DNA of 64,000 nt from an uncultured Bacteroidales bacterium (GCA_902779085.1 CACYZY010000001.1:432271-496270), one strand, 5' to 3'. Numbered from the stretch's first letter, positions 33,175 through 44,302 are shown. Notes: generated by a model from the letters alone, not told the origin. Numbers and translations: made by a program.

Positions 33175-34311
33175 ATGAAAAATATACAATTTGATAAAGC
33201 TTGTGTGGAGCTGTTAACGTTTAAGCCTGCAGGAAGGGTGGCGGAATATCACATGATGGTGCATGTAACTGATGTCACACTTTCTTACCAACGGCAGGTG
33301 GAGGTTTTGCTGGATGCCTATAGTGCTGTGCTGCAAGAGTTGCCAGGAGCTGTGGCTGTGTTTAAACGCTACTTTCTGAGTGATGCAGCTAATCAGTCGG
33401 ACATCTTGCTGGCTACCACTACAGAAGGCACTGATTGTGCCGTGTCGATAGTGCAACAGGCTCCATTGGATGGAACTAAGATTGCCTTGTGGGCTTATTT
33501 GCTGACTGACATGCATACAAAAGCGCTGAGTAATGGACTGTTTGAGGCAAAGCATGGTGCCTATCGTCATTTATGGACGGGCAGCAACAGCAACCATGCT
33601 GCTACGTCAGAATACCAGATGAGGCTATTGTTGAATGACTATGTGATGAACCTCATGCAAGAAGGTTGCACGCTCGCTGACAACTGTATGCGTACCTGGA
33701 TATTCGTACAAAATATCGACAATAACTATGCAGGTGTAGTGAAGGCACGTAATGAAGTGTTCATGACACAGAACCTCACTTCGGAAACGCACTTCATTGC
33801 CAGTACTGGCATTGGTGGGCGTATGGCAGATCCTAAGGTACTGGTTCAATTGGATGCCTATGCTGTGGAGGGTATCAGTCCTGAGCAGGTGCATTACCTT
33901 TATGCACGAACGCATTTGAATCCAACGTATGAATATGGTGTGAGCTTTGAGCGTGGTACCTATATAGACTATGGTGACAGACGCCACGTGCTGATATCTG
34001 GTACTGCCAGCATTAACAACAAAGGTGAAATCATGTATTGTGGTGATGTGTGCCAGCAGACCAAACGCTTATGGGAGAATGTTGAAACACTCTTAGCAGA
34101 GGCAGAATGCACCTTTGATGAGGTAGTGCAGATGATAGTTTATTTGCGTGACATTGCTGACTATGCGGTTGTAAAGGCTTTGTATGACGAACGATTCCCT
34201 GACAAGCCCAAGGTGTTTGTTAATGCCCCTGTGTGCCGTTCAGGGTGGTTGGTGGAAATGGAATGTATGGCGGTGAAAGCACAGACAGATAGCCGTTTCT
34301 CTGTATTTTAA
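33175..34311 (+). CDS. RidA/chorismatase-like two-domain protein
   Basis: A 378-residue cytoplasmic protein. The C-terminal 120 residues follow the RidA (YjgF/UK114) pattern: [42 protein letters not shown], then [17 protein letters not shown] and VEMECMAVK. The middle ([26 protein letters not shown]) matches the arrangement in FkbO/Hyg5-type chorismatases, which are built on RidA-like folds. RidA proteins hydrolyse reactive enamines/imines; whether this one does so or acts on another small molecule is unclear. It stands alone with its own promoter; miaA is convergent. Confidence 0.7.
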   Translation: MKNIQFDKACVELLTFKPAGRVAEYHMMVHVTDVTLSYQRQVEVLLDAYSAVLQELPGAVAVFKRYFLSDAANQSDILLATTTEGTDCAVSIVQQAPLDGTKIALWAYLLTDMHTKALSNGLFEAKHGAYRHLWTGSNSNHAATSEYQMRLLLNDYVMNLMQEGCTLADNCMRTWIFVQNIDNNYAGVVKARNEVFMTQNLTSETHFIASTGIGGRMADPKVLVQLDAYAVEGISPEQVHYLYARTHLNPTYEYGVSFERGTYIDYGDRRHVLISGTASINNKGEIMYCGDVCQQTKRLWENVETLLAEAECTFDEVVQMIVYLRDIADYAVVKALYDERFPDKPKVFVNAPVCRSGWLVEMECMAVKAQTDSRFSVF

Positions 34312-35210
34312 GCTTTTAATTGCGCATTGATATAAGAGATGATGTCTGTTCGTTGGTCAGGATGAAACCAGCGAATGGACATGTCTTTTTTAAACCAAGT
34401 AAGTTGCTTCTTAGCATAGATACGGGTGTTTCGTTTGATTTTCTCTACAGCTTCTTCTAATGTCCATTCACCATCAAGGTATTTGAAAAGCTCTTTATAA
34501 CCTACGGTGTTAAGTGAGTTGAGGTCACGAAAGGGATAAACTTTCTTGGCTTCTTCTAGCATGCCTTCTTGCATCATCTGTTCAACACGCAGGTTGATAC
34601 GGTTAAACAGTTCGCTACGTTCTCTGTTTAGTCCCACCTTGATGATACGGAAAGGACGTTCTGTTTGTTTACGTTGACGGAACGAAGAGAATGGTTTGCC
34701 AGTCATATAGCAAACCTCTAGAGCGTGAATGATGCGTTTGTGATTTTTCAAGTCAACAATGGCATAGTAATCGGGGTCAAGCAGTTTTAGTTCGCGCTGT
34801 ATGCCCTCTAGTCCCACCTCATCATAGTGTTGCCACATCTTGGCTCGTGTATCAACGTCGATGGTGGGTATGTCGTCCATCCCCAGGCAGACAGCATCAA
34901 TATACATCATGGAACCACCAGTCATAAGTGCTACATCCTGCTTTTGGTATAAAGTGTCAAGCAGAGTAAGTACCTCATCGGCATATTGGGCTGCACTATA
35001 GTAGTCTGACAGTTTCAGGATACCTACAAAATGATGGTGTACACGCTCCTGTTGTTCAGGAGTAGGGGCAGCAGTTCCTGTTTTCAAGTCGGCATAAAGT
35101 TGTCTCGAATCAGCAGAAATGATACTGGTTTGCAGCTGTTCTGCCAATTCGAGACTTAATGCTGTCTTGCCTACTGCCGTAGGACCCAAGAGTACAACTA
35201 ATGATTTCAT
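34308..35210 (-). CDS. miaA: tRNA dimethylallyltransferase
   Basis: A 300-residue enzyme that adds a dimethylallyl group to N6 of A37 in tRNAs reading U-starting codons. The P-loop [10 protein letters not shown] is at about residues 8-17, [12 protein letters not shown] carries the catalytic Asp, and [14 protein letters not shown] and [15 protein letters not shown] form the C-terminal signatures. The start ATG at 35210 overlaps the TGA of the upstream gene (TGATG), giving translational coupling. Confidence 0.95.
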   Translation of the reverse strand: MKSLVVLLGPTAVGKTALSLELAEQLQTSIISADSRQLYADLKTGTAAPTPEQQERVHHHFVGILKLSDYYSAAQYADEVLTLLDTLYQKQDVALMTGGSMMYIDAVCLGMDDIPTIDVDTRAKMWQHYDEVGLEGIQRELKLLDPDYYAIVDLKNHKRIIHALEVCYMTGKPFSSFRQRKQTERPFRIIKVGLNRERSELFNRINLRVEQMMQEGMLEEAKKVYPFRDLNSLNTVGYKELFKYLDGEWTLEEAVEKIKRNTRIYAKKQLTWFKKDMSIRWFHPDQRTDIISYINAQLKA

Positions 35211-35782
35211 CAATAGATGTCAGAGCCATCGTAGGAGTCTCCACCTACAATGCCATCCAAGCCTTCGTAGCCCTCGGCATCAATCTCATCGGAGTTATAG
35301 CCTTGGTCGCCATAGAAATCTTCTCCTAAATCATCGGAGCCAGCAGTCAACTTTTTCTCCATCTCATCAAAATCCATGGTCTGTTGTGGAGCTTCACCAC
35401 GACTCTTGGTGCATACAGCTTTGTCAAGCTGCTTGCCTGTAATGACCTCCATAAGCTTGATGAAGAAACAACGGTCAGTCATGTAATCGAATACATAGAT
35501 CAGTTTCTGATAGGTATCTTCATCCACCAGCTTGCCTATGCGTGTGTCAGACATGATATAGCTGTCTGTAGCGGAATCTGTGTCCATTTCTTCGAGGGTA
35601 ACTTCAATGTCTTTGTTCCACTCGTCATCGCATACGAAGAAAGAAGCCAACTCACCTTCCTTGAAACCTACGGCATCAAGTATTGCCTTATGGAAATCCA
35701 GAAATGTAGCGTCCGGATCAATCTGTATTTCCCTCAAGAAATTATCAACCTCATCGGATATTATTGTAAAACGATATACCAT
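35210..35782 (-). CDS. pRiA4b ORF-3 / IS1096 passenger-like domain protein
   Basis: A 190-residue protein. Residues 1-130 fit the plasmid pRiA4b ORF-3-like fold ([66 protein letters not shown]). The C-terminal third is Asp/Gly/Tyr-rich and probably disordered. The family is named after passengers of mobile elements, but here it is coupled to miaA (stop overlaps start) and looks like a settled chromosomal gene. Function unknown. Confidence 0.8.
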   Translation of the reverse strand: MVYRFTIISDEVDNFLREIQIDPDATFLDFHKAILDAVGFKEGELASFFVCDDEWNKDIEVTLEEMDTDSATDSYIMSDTRIGKLVDEDTYQKLIYVFDYMTDRCFFIKLMEVITGKQLDKAVCTKSRGEAPQQTMDFDEMEKKLTAGSDDLGEDFYGDQGYNSDEIDAEGYEGLDGIVGGDSYDGSDIY

Positions 35783-35877
35783 AATTCTCTATATATTAAT
35801 ATTACGAGTTGCTTTGCAAATTTGACGATTGACTTACATTAAGTTGTCTGTTGAGTAAAGCACATGTTAATGATAAA

Positions 35878-36657
35878 TCACCCAGTTATAATACCTCGTT
35901 TAGAACTTCTTACGAAATCAACGATATACTTGATCTCTGGTGTCAGCACCATCTCTTCCTCAATCTTTCGCAAGGCATTAGTGACATTCAACCCACTTTG
36001 ATAGATAATGCGATAAGCATTGTGAATCTGTTCGATGGTTTCGTTAGAAAAACCACGACGGCGCAGGCCAACAATGTTTATTCCACAATAGATGGTAGGT
36101 TCGCGACCAGCAATGATGTAGGGAGGAATGTCTTTTGAGAAACGGCAACCGCCTTGAATCATAACATAGCCACCTATACGACAGAACTGGTGAACCAACA
36201 CAACAGCACTGATAATGGCATTATCTTCAACCTCTACCTCTCCAGCCAATTTTGTGGAGTTACCTATGATGATACCACTACCTACAACACAATCGTGTGC
36301 AACGTGCATGTTCTCCATCAAGAGGTTGTTGCTTCCCACTACGGTTTCACCTTTGGAAGCAGTTCCACGACTGATGGTGACGTTTTCGCGTATACTATTG
36401 TTGTTGCCAACGATAGCTACAGTGTCTTCACCTTTGAACTTCAGGTCTTGTGGTAGGGTACTGATGCTGCATCCAGGAAAAAAGGTGTTACCAGAACCAA
36501 TGCGTGCGCCATAATGAATAGAAACATTGTTCATCAGCACATTGTTATCGCCAATCTCTACTCCTTTGTCAATGAAACAAAAAGGACCTATCTGATTGCC
36601 ATCACCCAACTTAGCAGTGGGATCAACATATGCTAACGGACTGATTTGATTGCTCAT
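35878..36657 (-). CDS. lpxA: UDP-N-acetylglucosamine acyltransferase
   Basis: A 259-residue left-handed beta-helix enzyme that performs the first step of lipid A synthesis, adding a 3-hydroxyacyl chain to UDP-GlcNAc. Hexapeptide repeats run from residue 3 to about 185. The catalytic His is in MENMHVAHDCVVGS, and VHQFCRIGGYVMIQGG and VGLRRRGFSNETI are typical. It is the last gene of the lpxD-lpxC/fabZ-lpxA operon, 12 bases after the fusion gene. Confidence 0.96.
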   Translation of the reverse strand: MSNQISPLAYVDPTAKLGDGNQIGPFCFIDKGVEIGDNNVLMNNVSIHYGARIGSGNTFFPGCSISTLPQDLKFKGEDTVAIVGNNNSIRENVTISRGTASKGETVVGSNNLLMENMHVAHDCVVGSGIIIGNSTKLAGEVEVEDNAIISAVVLVHQFCRIGGYVMIQGGCRFSKDIPPYIIAGREPTIYCGINIVGLRRRGFSNETIEQIHNAYRIIYQSGLNVTNALRKIEEEMVLTPEIKYIVDFVRSSKRGIITG

Positions 36658-36669
36658 ATATATTCTTTT

Positions 36670-38055
36670 TTATTTATTCTTTACTACTTGTGCCATTACT
36701 TCTGCTTCGCATACCTCATCTTCACCAACGAAGGCATAACCTCTCATGGTAGTAAGGCCACGATGCAGGGGTTGTATCATTTCAATTTTGAACACCAGTG
36801 TGTCGCCAGGCACTACTTTCTTACGGAATTTCACATTGTTGATTTTCAAAACGTAAGTAGAGTAGTGTTCTAATTCATCTACTTGGTTGAGCACTAGCAA
36901 ACCACCTGTCTGGGCCATTGCTTCCACCAGCAGTACACCTGGCATGACGGGCTCCAATGGGAAATGTCCTTGAAAATAGGGTTCGTTGCCAGTGATGTTC
37001 TTCACGCCAACTATATAATCGGGACCAATCTCCACAATCTTATCCACCAGCAACATTGGGTAGCGGTGAGGAATAAGCTGACGTATCTTGTTGACATCCA
37101 TCAGCGGGGCAGCATTGACATCATATTTAGGAGCTTGTACACTATGTAGCCTGATTTGACGACGCATCTCACGTGCAAATTTATTGTTCACTGTATGACC
37201 AGGACGGGTGGCGATGATGCGGCCCTTGATAGGCTTACCTATCAGTGCCATATCACCAATGAGGTCGAGTAACTTATGACGTGCGCACTCATTGGGCCAT
37301 ACCAAAGGCTTGTGCATGATATATCCAAGTTGGGTGGCATCCATATGGGGCACTCCCATCACATCGGCTAGCTGGTCGTATTTGTCCTGAGACATCTGAC
37401 GCTCGTATATAACGATTGCATTGTCAAGGTCACCACCTTTGATGAGACCTAATTGCAGCAACGGTTCTATCTCACGCACAAATACAAAGGTGCGCGCCTT
37501 TGCTACCTCATCTTTGAATAAGGTCATATCTTCGAGGGTGGCATATTGGTTAGGCAGGATAGTAGATTCATAAGAAATAAGTACGTTAAGGCTGAATTCG
37601 TCATCAGGTAATACGATGATAGATGAACCATTCTTCTCGTTGCGGAATTCTATTTTAGACTTGATAACGAAATAGTCTTTTACTGAATTTTGCTCAACGG
37701 TACCCACACGCTCAATATTCTCCACATAATACTGGGCACTACCATCCAAAATGGGGAACTCAGGACCATCGACTTGTATGAGACAGTTGTCGATGCCAGC
37801 AGCATAGATTGCTGCCAAACCATGTTCTACTGTGCTTACTTTAACGCCGTTTTTGTTGAGTACAGTGCCTCGAGTGGTTTCTGTTACGTTTTCGGCAATA
37901 GCATCAATTATTGGCTGTCCTTCCATATCGGTACGCTGTATTTTGTAACCGAAATTGTCGGGAGCCGGATTAAAGGTTACCGTGAGGTTTAAACCTGTGT
38001 GTAATCCTTTGCCGCTTAGAGAGAAGCTCTCTTTCAGTGTTTTCTGCTTCAACAT
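36670..38055 (-). CDS. lpxC: Bifunctional LpxC deacetylase / FabZ dehydratase
   Basis: A 461-residue natural fusion. Residues 1-300 are LpxC, the zinc deacetylase that commits UDP-GlcNAc to lipid A: SGKGLHTG, VEHGLAAIYAAGIDNC and CARHKLLDLIGDMALIG hold the zinc ligands and catalytic residues. Residues about 310-461 are FabZ, the 3-hydroxyacyl-ACP dehydratase: IRQLIPHRYPMLLVDKI, HFPLEPVMPGVLLVEAMAQ. The fusion links the acyl supply to lipid A and is a hallmark of Bacteroidetes. It lies one base downstream of lpxD. Confidence 0.97.
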   Translation of the reverse strand: MLKQKTLKESFSLSGKGLHTGLNLTVTFNPAPDNFGYKIQRTDMEGQPIIDAIAENVTETTRGTVLNKNGVKVSTVEHGLAAIYAAGIDNCLIQVDGPEFPILDGSAQYYVENIERVGTVEQNSVKDYFVIKSKIEFRNEKNGSSIIVLPDDEFSLNVLISYESTILPNQYATLEDMTLFKDEVAKARTFVFVREIEPLLQLGLIKGGDLDNAIVIYERQMSQDKYDQLADVMGVPHMDATQLGYIMHKPLVWPNECARHKLLDLIGDMALIGKPIKGRIIATRPGHTVNNKFAREMRRQIRLHSVQAPKYDVNAAPLMDVNKIRQLIPHRYPMLLVDKIVEIGPDYIVGVKNITGNEPYFQGHFPLEPVMPGVLLVEAMAQTGGLLVLNQVDELEHYSTYVLKINNVKFRKKVVPGDTLVFKIEMIQPLHRGLTTMRGYAFVGEDEVCEAEVMAQVVKNK

Positions 38056-38056
38056 T

Positions 38057-39094
38057 TTAATGAGTTTTGTCTTTAAGTTCGTCTAATTCTTTACGTAATG
38101 CATTCAGCTCGCGGTACATATCAGGCAAGCGTCGCATGATGGCCTGCATTTTGAAAAAGGCTTTGTCTTCCATAGGAAGAGAACCAATCATGGTCTTCCC
38201 ATCAGGGATGGAACTGATAATGCCAGATTGAGGTCCCAGTGTAACATGGTTGCCAATGGTGAGGTGGCCTGATATGCCAACCTGACCAGCGATAACACAC
38301 CATTCACCCATTTTGGCTGAACCTGCTAAACCAGATTGTGCAGCGATGACAGTGTTAGCACCTATCTCATCGTTGTGGGCAATCTGAATCAGATTGTCGA
38401 GCTTCACTCCTTTGTGCACGATAGTAGAACCCATCGTAGCTCGGTCTACACAGGTATTAGCGCCAATCTCTACATTGTCCTCAATGATAACATTCCCTAT
38501 CTGTGGAATCTTGTTATAACCTTCAGGAGTTGGAGCAAAGCCGAAACCATCGGCACCTATTACCACACCTGAATGTAAAGTCACATGATTACCAATCTGG
38601 CAATCGTGGTAGATATTGACACCAGAGTAAATAAGAGAACCTTCCCCAATGCGGGCATTCTTTCCTACATAGGTATGGGGATAAATCTGGGTGTTGTCGC
38701 CAATCACTACACCTTCATCAATAACAGCATACGCGCCGATATAAACATCTTTGCCTATTTGGGCACTCTCTGCGATAATAGCTGTTGAGGCAATCCCTTT
38801 GCTTTGAGTTTTGCTCTGTTCGTATAGAGTCATCAACTTAGCAAGGGTTTCATAGGCATTATCTACCTTGATGAGGGTAGCCTTGATGGGCTTTTCGGGT
38901 ATGAAGTCACGGTTTACCAACACAATGCTGGCTTCTGTGCCATAGATAAAATGTTCATATTTAGGATTAGAGAGAAATGTGATGCTGCCGGGTTTGCCTT
39001 CTTCAATCTTGGCGAATGAATTAACAGTGACATTGGCATCTCCCACAATTTCACCTTGCACGAAAGCAGCTATTTGTTGTGCTGAAAACTCCAT
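38057..39094 (-). CDS. lpxD: UDP-3-O-(3-hydroxyacyl)glucosamine N-acyltransferase
   Basis: A 345-residue trimeric acyltransferase that adds the second acyl chain in lipid A synthesis. The N-terminal uridine-binding domain (about residues 1-100) contains [19 protein letters not shown], the left-handed beta-helix runs from about 105 to 300, the catalytic His is in [11 protein letters not shown], and a C-terminal helix follows. It is the first gene of the lipid A operon, with its -7 box at 39122-39129. Confidence 0.96.
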   Translation of the reverse strand: MEFSAQQIAAFVQGEIVGDANVTVNSFAKIEEGKPGSITFLSNPKYEHFIYGTEASIVLVNRDFIPEKPIKATLIKVDNAYETLAKLMTLYEQSKTQSKGIASTAIIAESAQIGKDVYIGAYAVIDEGVVIGDNTQIYPHTYVGKNARIGEGSLIYSGVNIYHDCQIGNHVTLHSGVVIGADGFGFAPTPEGYNKIPQIGNVIIEDNVEIGANTCVDRATMGSTIVHKGVKLDNLIQIAHNDEIGANTVIAAQSGLAGSAKMGEWCVIAGQVGISGHLTIGNHVTLGPQSGIISSIPDGKTMIGSLPMEDKAFFKMQAIMRRLPDMYRELNALRKELDELKDKTH

Positions 39095-39121
39095 AACTTT
39101 TAGTCAATTTTATATTTTCTA

Positions 39122-39129
39122 CAAAAATA
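39122..39129 (-). promoter_or_regulatory. Putative -7 element of the lpxD-lpxC/fabZ-lpxA operon
   Basis: The minus strand reads TATTTTTG 28 bases upstream of the lpxD ATG. Confidence 0.55.
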
Positions 39130-39189
39130 ATGCCTTTTTTTGAAATATACTGTATCTAAATGGAATAAAAAATGTTCTTTTATTCTAAA

Positions 39190-40014
39190 TCAGTCTATTT
39201 TCTTCAACTGTATTGCCATTTGCTGCTGCAAATCTTTGGATGCTTGACGTGCAGCATCAGCAAAAGCTGACGTATTGTCCGCATAGATGATACCTCGACT
39301 GGAGTTGACGATCAAGCCACATTGACTATTCATGCCATACTTGCAAACTTCTTCTAATGAGCCACCTTGAGCACCCACACCTGGAACCAATAAAAAGTGC
39401 TCGGGAACGATTTTGCGAATGTCCTCAAACGCTTTGCCTTGAGTGGCACCTACCACATACATGAGTTGGTCGGCATCTGCCCATTCTTGTGATTTGCGCA
39501 ACACTTTCTCAAATAGGCGCTCTCCCTGGTCATCAGTAGAGAGTTGGAAATCATGTGAGCCTTTGTTACTGGTGAGCGCCAGCAGAATGACCCACTTCCC
39601 CTCGTAGCCCAAGAAAGGCTTAACGCTGTCTTCACCCATATAAGGGGCAACGGTAACAGCATCCACTCTGCCTTCTTCGAAGAAACAACGAGCATACATA
39701 GCTGATGTATTGCCTATGTCCCCTCGCTTGGCATCAGCAATAATTAATTGGTCTGGGTAGTTGTCCTTGATATAGTTGACAGTCTTTTCAAAAGCCAGCC
39801 AGCCCTTCACTCCCATACACTCATAGAAAGCCAGATTGGGCTTATAGGCAATGCAAAGGTCTGTTGTAGCATCAATAATGGCCTTGTTGAAAGCAAAGAT
39901 AGGATCTTCTTCCAGCAAAAGGTGCTGGGGGATTTTCTTGATGTCAGTATCCAGACCAACGCACAGAAATGACTGCTTACGTTTGATGTTTTCAAATAAT
40001 TGTTCTCGATTCAT
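39190..40014 (-). CDS. pyrF: Orotidine 5'-phosphate decarboxylase (type 2)
   Basis: A 274-residue TIM-barrel enzyme that makes UMP from OMP. The long type 2 form is recognised by [13 protein letters not shown], the catalytic [18 protein letters not shown], and [14 protein letters not shown]. It follows the DUF4153 gene by 11 bases at the end of purM-prfA-DUF4153-pyrF. Confidence 0.96.
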   Translation of the reverse strand: MNREQLFENIKRKQSFLCVGLDTDIKKIPQHLLLEEDPIFAFNKAIIDATTDLCIAYKPNLAFYECMGVKGWLAFEKTVNYIKDNYPDQLIIADAKRGDIGNTSAMYARCFFEEGRVDAVTVAPYMGEDSVKPFLGYEGKWVILLALTSNKGSHDFQLSTDDQGERLFEKVLRKSQEWADADQLMYVVGATQGKAFEDIRKIVPEHFLLVPGVGAQGGSLEEVCKYGMNSQCGLIVNSSRGIIYADNTSAFADAARQASKDLQQQMAIQLKKID

Positions 40015-40025
40015 ATTTAGACTAT

Positions 40026-41873
40026 TTATTCTTCAGTTGTTTTTTCATCTTCAAAATTAAGCGGTGCTTTCTTGAATGCCGCTTCGCGCAGTAAGAGTAA
40101 GCCTTCCAGATGCAAATCTTTCTTGGAAAGAGTTTTCTCTGCATCTTCATCATTACTTCTACCACTAGATTTTGACTCTACTTCGAAGAACCATATCAGT
40201 AATGCTCCATCATTGTTCTCAACCGTAAATGGCAGTTGTTTGTTTTCATCAGCTGCTATCTCCTGTAATTGACGGAAAGGAATGCCAAAACGTGTGGTGT
40301 ATAGCAATGTATCTTGAGAATAAATGATATCCATAAACAAGGTGCTGTCGGTAGCAATGAGGTCTTGTTCTCGTTGCCAATCGTCTATCTGCATCACCTT
40401 TTGATAGTTGTCTTGAGGGAGAGAGGCCATCTCTTCTCGCATATTGGCAAAAGGCGATTCGATAGTCGCTGGGTCTATAGGCTCTAGTGTAGTGTCAAAA
40501 GGTTCACGTGGCCCTTCGTAGTATGGGCTGGAAAGTAAATTTACTTGCCCATCAATCCAACGACTCAACAATGAGTCGGCTTGTAGCTCAAATTTTAAAT
40601 AGCTCAACTTTCCTTTAAGAATGTCAGCATCGTGTTTATCCATTGTCAGGATAAGACTATCGAATCGTGTATAGTCCAAGGGCAATTCTATTCCCTTACG
40701 TTGGAAAATTCTGTCCACTTGATTGGCCAATAAACGACGAGTCGAAGCTGTAATGTTCCATGGACCGACTGAGGCAATGAAGAAAACCAGAACAAATGAA
40801 ATCAGTATCCACAAAATGTGCCTAGTCTGCTTGAATAACAAATAGAAACATACAACATAGCACCAGATATTGAACAAAAGCACGTAAGCGCGAGCCACAG
40901 TAAAACCGTAGTCGGAGATACGGCGTCCGATGCCCACCGTCATCAGTACTAGCAATGGTAATGCCAAGATGGTAAGCCAACGAATCAACTTCTTATCAAA
41001 TAGTTTATCATCTTGTAAGAGTAGGGGATAGATGAGGGTAGTGATGAACAGCATCCCCACCATCATGGTTGTGACCAGCCAAACCACGCCTCCAGTAGGG
41101 AGTTCCCAAGTAAATAGAATATTGAACAGATAGACGTAAAGCGTAATAAGATAAGCTCCCTGTAAGGGTACGAACAAAGCATGTACTACCAATCGACCAA
41201 AATCATTCATGCAATGGGTATTGGTGTCGTGTTTGTCTGCATCTTTAGGTACTTGCATCATCAGTAAAATGATATTGATGGTGAACAAGCAGATGATGAC
41301 CATCGAGATATAGAGTTCTTCTGGCAAGTCTAAGTTGAACAGTCCCTGAATACCCCAAAGTAGCAGCTCAATTCCACCCAACAAGATAGCACTTACCACT
41401 GTTGATAGAAATGCCCCTTTGATGATGTGCCACCCAAAGTTCCATGCTTCAATATCGGTTTTCTTTCCTAAGAAAGATAGGAAAAAAATAGACGAAGCGA
41501 ATAAAAACAGCGAAGCTAATAAACCTATTACAAGCTCCATGTCGAAGTCATCAGGGGCTTGCTGAGAGATAATTAGACAGTATAACAGCCAGCATAGTTG
41601 AGCTACTAAGTGTACGATGCGGGCTTGCTTGACATTGGTCTGTTCTTCACTCCACAGATGAAAGGATACTCCTAAAAGCAAAGCCGTAGGAGGGTAGAAG
41701 AAGATAATGAATAACAGTGAATCATTGTTAGGAATCATGTCCTTGTCCCAAAGTAACAGCAAGGCGATAGCAGTATAGATAAAAGTAAACAATACAGCTA
41801 TTGGAAATCTCTTCCATACTGCTTCAAATCGCTCTGAAACGCTCTTCAATGATAGACTCTCTATCCACTTCAT
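40026..41873 (-). CDS. DUF4153 domain-containing membrane protein
   Basis: A 615-residue inner membrane protein. Roughly the first 365 residues contain about 11-12 hydrophobic helices of the DUF4153 type. The last 240 residues are hydrophilic, beginning after ASVGPWNIT, and probably periplasmic or cytoplasmic. No catalytic motif is visible and the function is unknown. It sits between prfA (17 bases) and pyrF (11 bases) in a housekeeping operon. Confidence 0.82.
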   Translation of the reverse strand: MKWIESLSLKSVSERFEAVWKRFPIAVLFTFIYTAIALLLLWDKDMIPNNDSLLFIIFFYPPTALLLGVSFHLWSEEQTNVKQARIVHLVAQLCWLLYCLIISQQAPDDFDMELVIGLLASLFLFASSIFFLSFLGKKTDIEAWNFGWHIIKGAFLSTVVSAILLGGIELLLWGIQGLFNLDLPEELYISMVIICLFTINIILLMMQVPKDADKHDTNTHCMNDFGRLVVHALFVPLQGAYLITLYVYLFNILFTWELPTGGVVWLVTTMMVGMLFITTLIYPLLLQDDKLFDKKLIRWLTILALPLLVLMTVGIGRRISDYGFTVARAYVLLFNIWCYVVCFYLLFKQTRHILWILISFVLVFFIASVGPWNITASTRRLLANQVDRIFQRKGIELPLDYTRFDSLILTMDKHDADILKGKLSYLKFELQADSLLSRWIDGQVNLLSSPYYEGPREPFDTTLEPIDPATIESPFANMREEMASLPQDNYQKVMQIDDWQREQDLIATDSTLFMDIIYSQDTLLYTTRFGIPFRQLQEIAADENKQLPFTVENNDGALLIWFFEVESKSSGRSNDEDAEKTLSKKDLHLEGLLLLREAAFKKAPLNFEDEKTTEE

Positions 41874-41890
41874 AGTGATAATTCATCGGT

Positions 41891-43003
41891 TTATAGTTCA
41901 CTCTCTTTCATGCGTTCAGCATTCTCGGCCACGATGAGGTGGTCTATGCAATCCTGTATATCTCCATCCATGAAAGCAGGCAAGTTATAGATAGTATAGT
42001 TAATACGGTGGTCGGTAATTCGTCCTTGAGGATAGTTGTAGGTGCGAATTTTGGCAGACCTGTCGCCTGTAGAAACCATCGTCTTGCGTTTTGCAGCTAT
42101 GTCGTCAACATATTTTTGGTGCTCTTTGTCGTAGATGAATGAGCGTAAACGGGCTAAAGCACGTTCCTTGTTCTTGGGCTGGTCACGGGTTTCTGTACAT
42201 TCTATCAAAATTTCTTCAACAATACCCGTGTTGGGATTTTTCCAATTATAGCGAAGACGCACGCCAGACTCTACTTTATTGACATTCTGACCTCCAGCAC
42301 CACTACTTCGGAAAGTGTCCCAACGAATTTCCCCCTCGTTGATGCTTACCTCAAAAGGTTCAGCTTCAGGCAAGACTGCAACGGATGCTGCTGAAGTATG
42401 TACACGCCCTTGTGTCTCTGTTACTGGTACTCGTTGCACACGATGCACACCAGATTCGTATTTCAAAGTACCATAAACGCCGTCTCCAGTAATGGGACAG
42501 ATAATTTCTTTGAATCCGCCTACAGCACCTTCACTGGCACTGGATACTTCCAACTTCCAGCCCTTACTTTCGCAATATTTAGAGTACATGCGGAAAAGGT
42601 CACCTGCAAATAGTGCTGCTTCATCCCCTCCTGTACCACCACGAATTTCAAGAATAGCATTGCGGCTGTCCATTGGGTCAGCAGGAATTAGCATGAGCTT
42701 AATTTCCTCTTCCAACTTGGGCTGTCGTTCCAGACAGATGTTTAGCTCGTCCCGAGCCATTTCTTTCATCTCAGGATCATCTTCGTTGGCAATAATGTCT
42801 TTTGCCTCGTCGATGCTTCCTAACAGTTCTTGATACTCTTTGCGAGCCGTCATCAGTCGCTCCAGCTCTTTGTATTCTTTTGTAAGCTTTACGTAGCGTT
42901 CCTGGTCAGCTATCACGCTGGGGTCAGTTATCAAAGTAGATACCTCGTCAAACCTCGGTGCCAAGCCGTCTAATTTCTCTAATATGTTGTTTTTGTCGCT
43001 CAA
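41891..43003 (-). CDS. prfA: Peptide chain release factor 1
   Basis: A 370-residue RF1 that terminates translation at UAA and UAG. The GGQ motif (SSGAGGQNVNKVES, catalytic at the peptidyl transferase centre) is intact. The anticodon-mimic region contains RVPVTETQGRVHTS, where the P-x-T type of RF1 appears as PVTE. VEEILIECTETRDQPKNK and IRTYNYPQGRITDHR are family blocks. It lies in the purM-prfA-DUF4153-pyrF operon. Confidence 0.95.
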   Translation of the reverse strand: MSDKNNILEKLDGLAPRFDEVSTLITDPSVIADQERYVKLTKEYKELERLMTARKEYQELLGSIDEAKDIIANEDDPEMKEMARDELNICLERQPKLEEEIKLMLIPADPMDSRNAILEIRGGTGGDEAALFAGDLFRMYSKYCESKGWKLEVSSASEGAVGGFKEIICPITGDGVYGTLKYESGVHRVQRVPVTETQGRVHTSAASVAVLPEAEPFEVSINEGEIRWDTFRSSGAGGQNVNKVESGVRLRYNWKNPNTGIVEEILIECTETRDQPKNKERALARLRSFIYDKEHQKYVDDIAAKRKTMVSTGDRSAKIRTYNYPQGRITDHRINYTIYNLPAFMDGDIQDCIDHLIVAENAERMKESEL

Positions 43004-43058
43004 TTTTCAATATTAATTAGGTCAATGGTCAATTATACAAAGCAAGAGTTGTCTATGG

Positions 43059-44228
43059 TTAATAGACAAACTCTCCGAACTCGCTTCTAATGATTAGTTC
43101 TTTATGGTCACTCTCTTCTATGTGTCCCACTATCTGGGCGTCGATATTGAAGCTCTTAGATATTGCTATCACCTCGTCAGCATATTCTTTTGGCAGATAT
43201 ACCTCATAGCGATGTCCCATGTTGAATACCTTATACATTTCTTGCCAGTCTGTACCGCTCTGTTCGTGGATGGTCTTGAACAAAGGAGGCACTGGGAACA
43301 TATTATCTTTGATTACGCGGCAGTTGTCACCCACAAAATGCAGCACTTTGGTTTGAGCTCCACCAGAACAATGTACCATACCATGAATCTGAGGGCGCAG
43401 TGCATCGAGCAGCTTCTTTACTACTGGTGCATAAGTACGGGTAGGAGAAAGCACTAGTTTTCCAGCATTTAGTGGACTGTTCTCAACAGCATCTGTCAGT
43501 TTTAGCCCTCCACAATACACCAATTCCTCAGGAACCGCCTTGTCGTAGCTCTCAGGATACTTCTCAGCCAAGTATTTGCTGAATACATCATGGCGGGCGG
43601 ATGTTAACCCATTGCTGCCCATACCTCCATTGTATTCGTGTTCATACGTAGCTTGCCCGAAAGAAGCCAATCCTACAATTACATCTCCAGAACGGATATT
43701 TGCATTGTCAATTACATCACTGCGCTTCATGCGGCAAGTAACTGTTGAGTCAACGATGATGGTACGAACCAAATCACCCACATCTGCAGTTTCGCCTCCA
43801 GTAGCGTAAGCTCCCACGCCCATTCCCCGCAACTCAGCCAGCAGTTCGTCAGTTCCGTTGATGATAGCAGAAATCACTTCTCCAGGTACCAATAGCTTGT
43901 TGCGCCCAATAGTAGATGATACAAGAATGTTATCTGTAGCACCCACACACAACAGGTCGTCGATGTTCATGATCAGTGCATCTTGGGCTATGCCTTTCCA
44001 TACACTGAGGTCTCCCGTTTCTTTCCAATATAGGTAGGCCAGTGATGACTTAGTCCCAGCCCCGTCGGCATGCATAATGTTGCAGTAGTTGGGATCACCA
44101 CCTAGAATGTCAGGAATAATCTTACAGAATGCTTTGGGGTAGATGCCCTTGTCTATGTTCTTAATGGCGTTGTGTACATCCTCTTTTGCTGCACTCACAC
44201 CTCTCATCATGTATCTTTGTTTGTCCAT
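43059..44228 (-). CDS. purM: Phosphoribosylformylglycinamidine cyclo-ligase (AIR synthase)
   Basis: A 389-residue PurM that closes the imidazole ring in purine synthesis. MHADGAGTKSSLAYLY, DALIMNIDDLLCVGA, ATGGETADVGDLVR and VFNMGHRYEVYLP follow the PurM/AIRS fold in order. It is longer than the E. coli enzyme, as usual in Bacteroidetes. It heads the operon with prfA and pyrF and has a -7 box at 44255-44262. Confidence 0.92.
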   Translation of the reverse strand: MDKQRYMMRGVSAAKEDVHNAIKNIDKGIYPKAFCKIIPDILGGDPNYCNIMHADGAGTKSSLAYLYWKETGDLSVWKGIAQDALIMNIDDLLCVGATDNILVSSTIGRNKLLVPGEVISAIINGTDELLAELRGMGVGAYATGGETADVGDLVRTIIVDSTVTCRMKRSDVIDNANIRSGDVIVGLASFGQATYEHEYNGGMGSNGLTSARHDVFSKYLAEKYPESYDKAVPEELVYCGGLKLTDAVENSPLNAGKLVLSPTRTYAPVVKKLLDALRPQIHGMVHCSGGAQTKVLHFVGDNCRVIKDNMFPVPPLFKTIHEQSGTDWQEMYKVFNMGHRYEVYLPKEYADEVIAISKSFNIDAQIVGHIEESDHKELIIRSEFGEFVY

Positions 44229-44254
44229 AACAAGCTATTAATTTAATTTGTTTG

Positions 44255-44262
44255 CAAAGATA
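44255..44262 (-). promoter_or_regulatory. Putative -7 element for the purM-pyrF operon
   Basis: The minus strand reads TATCTTTG 27 bases upstream of the purM ATG. Confidence 0.6.
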
Positions 44263-44302
44263 GTATTAATTTGTCAGATATGAAAATCCAAAGAATAAAA
44301 AC

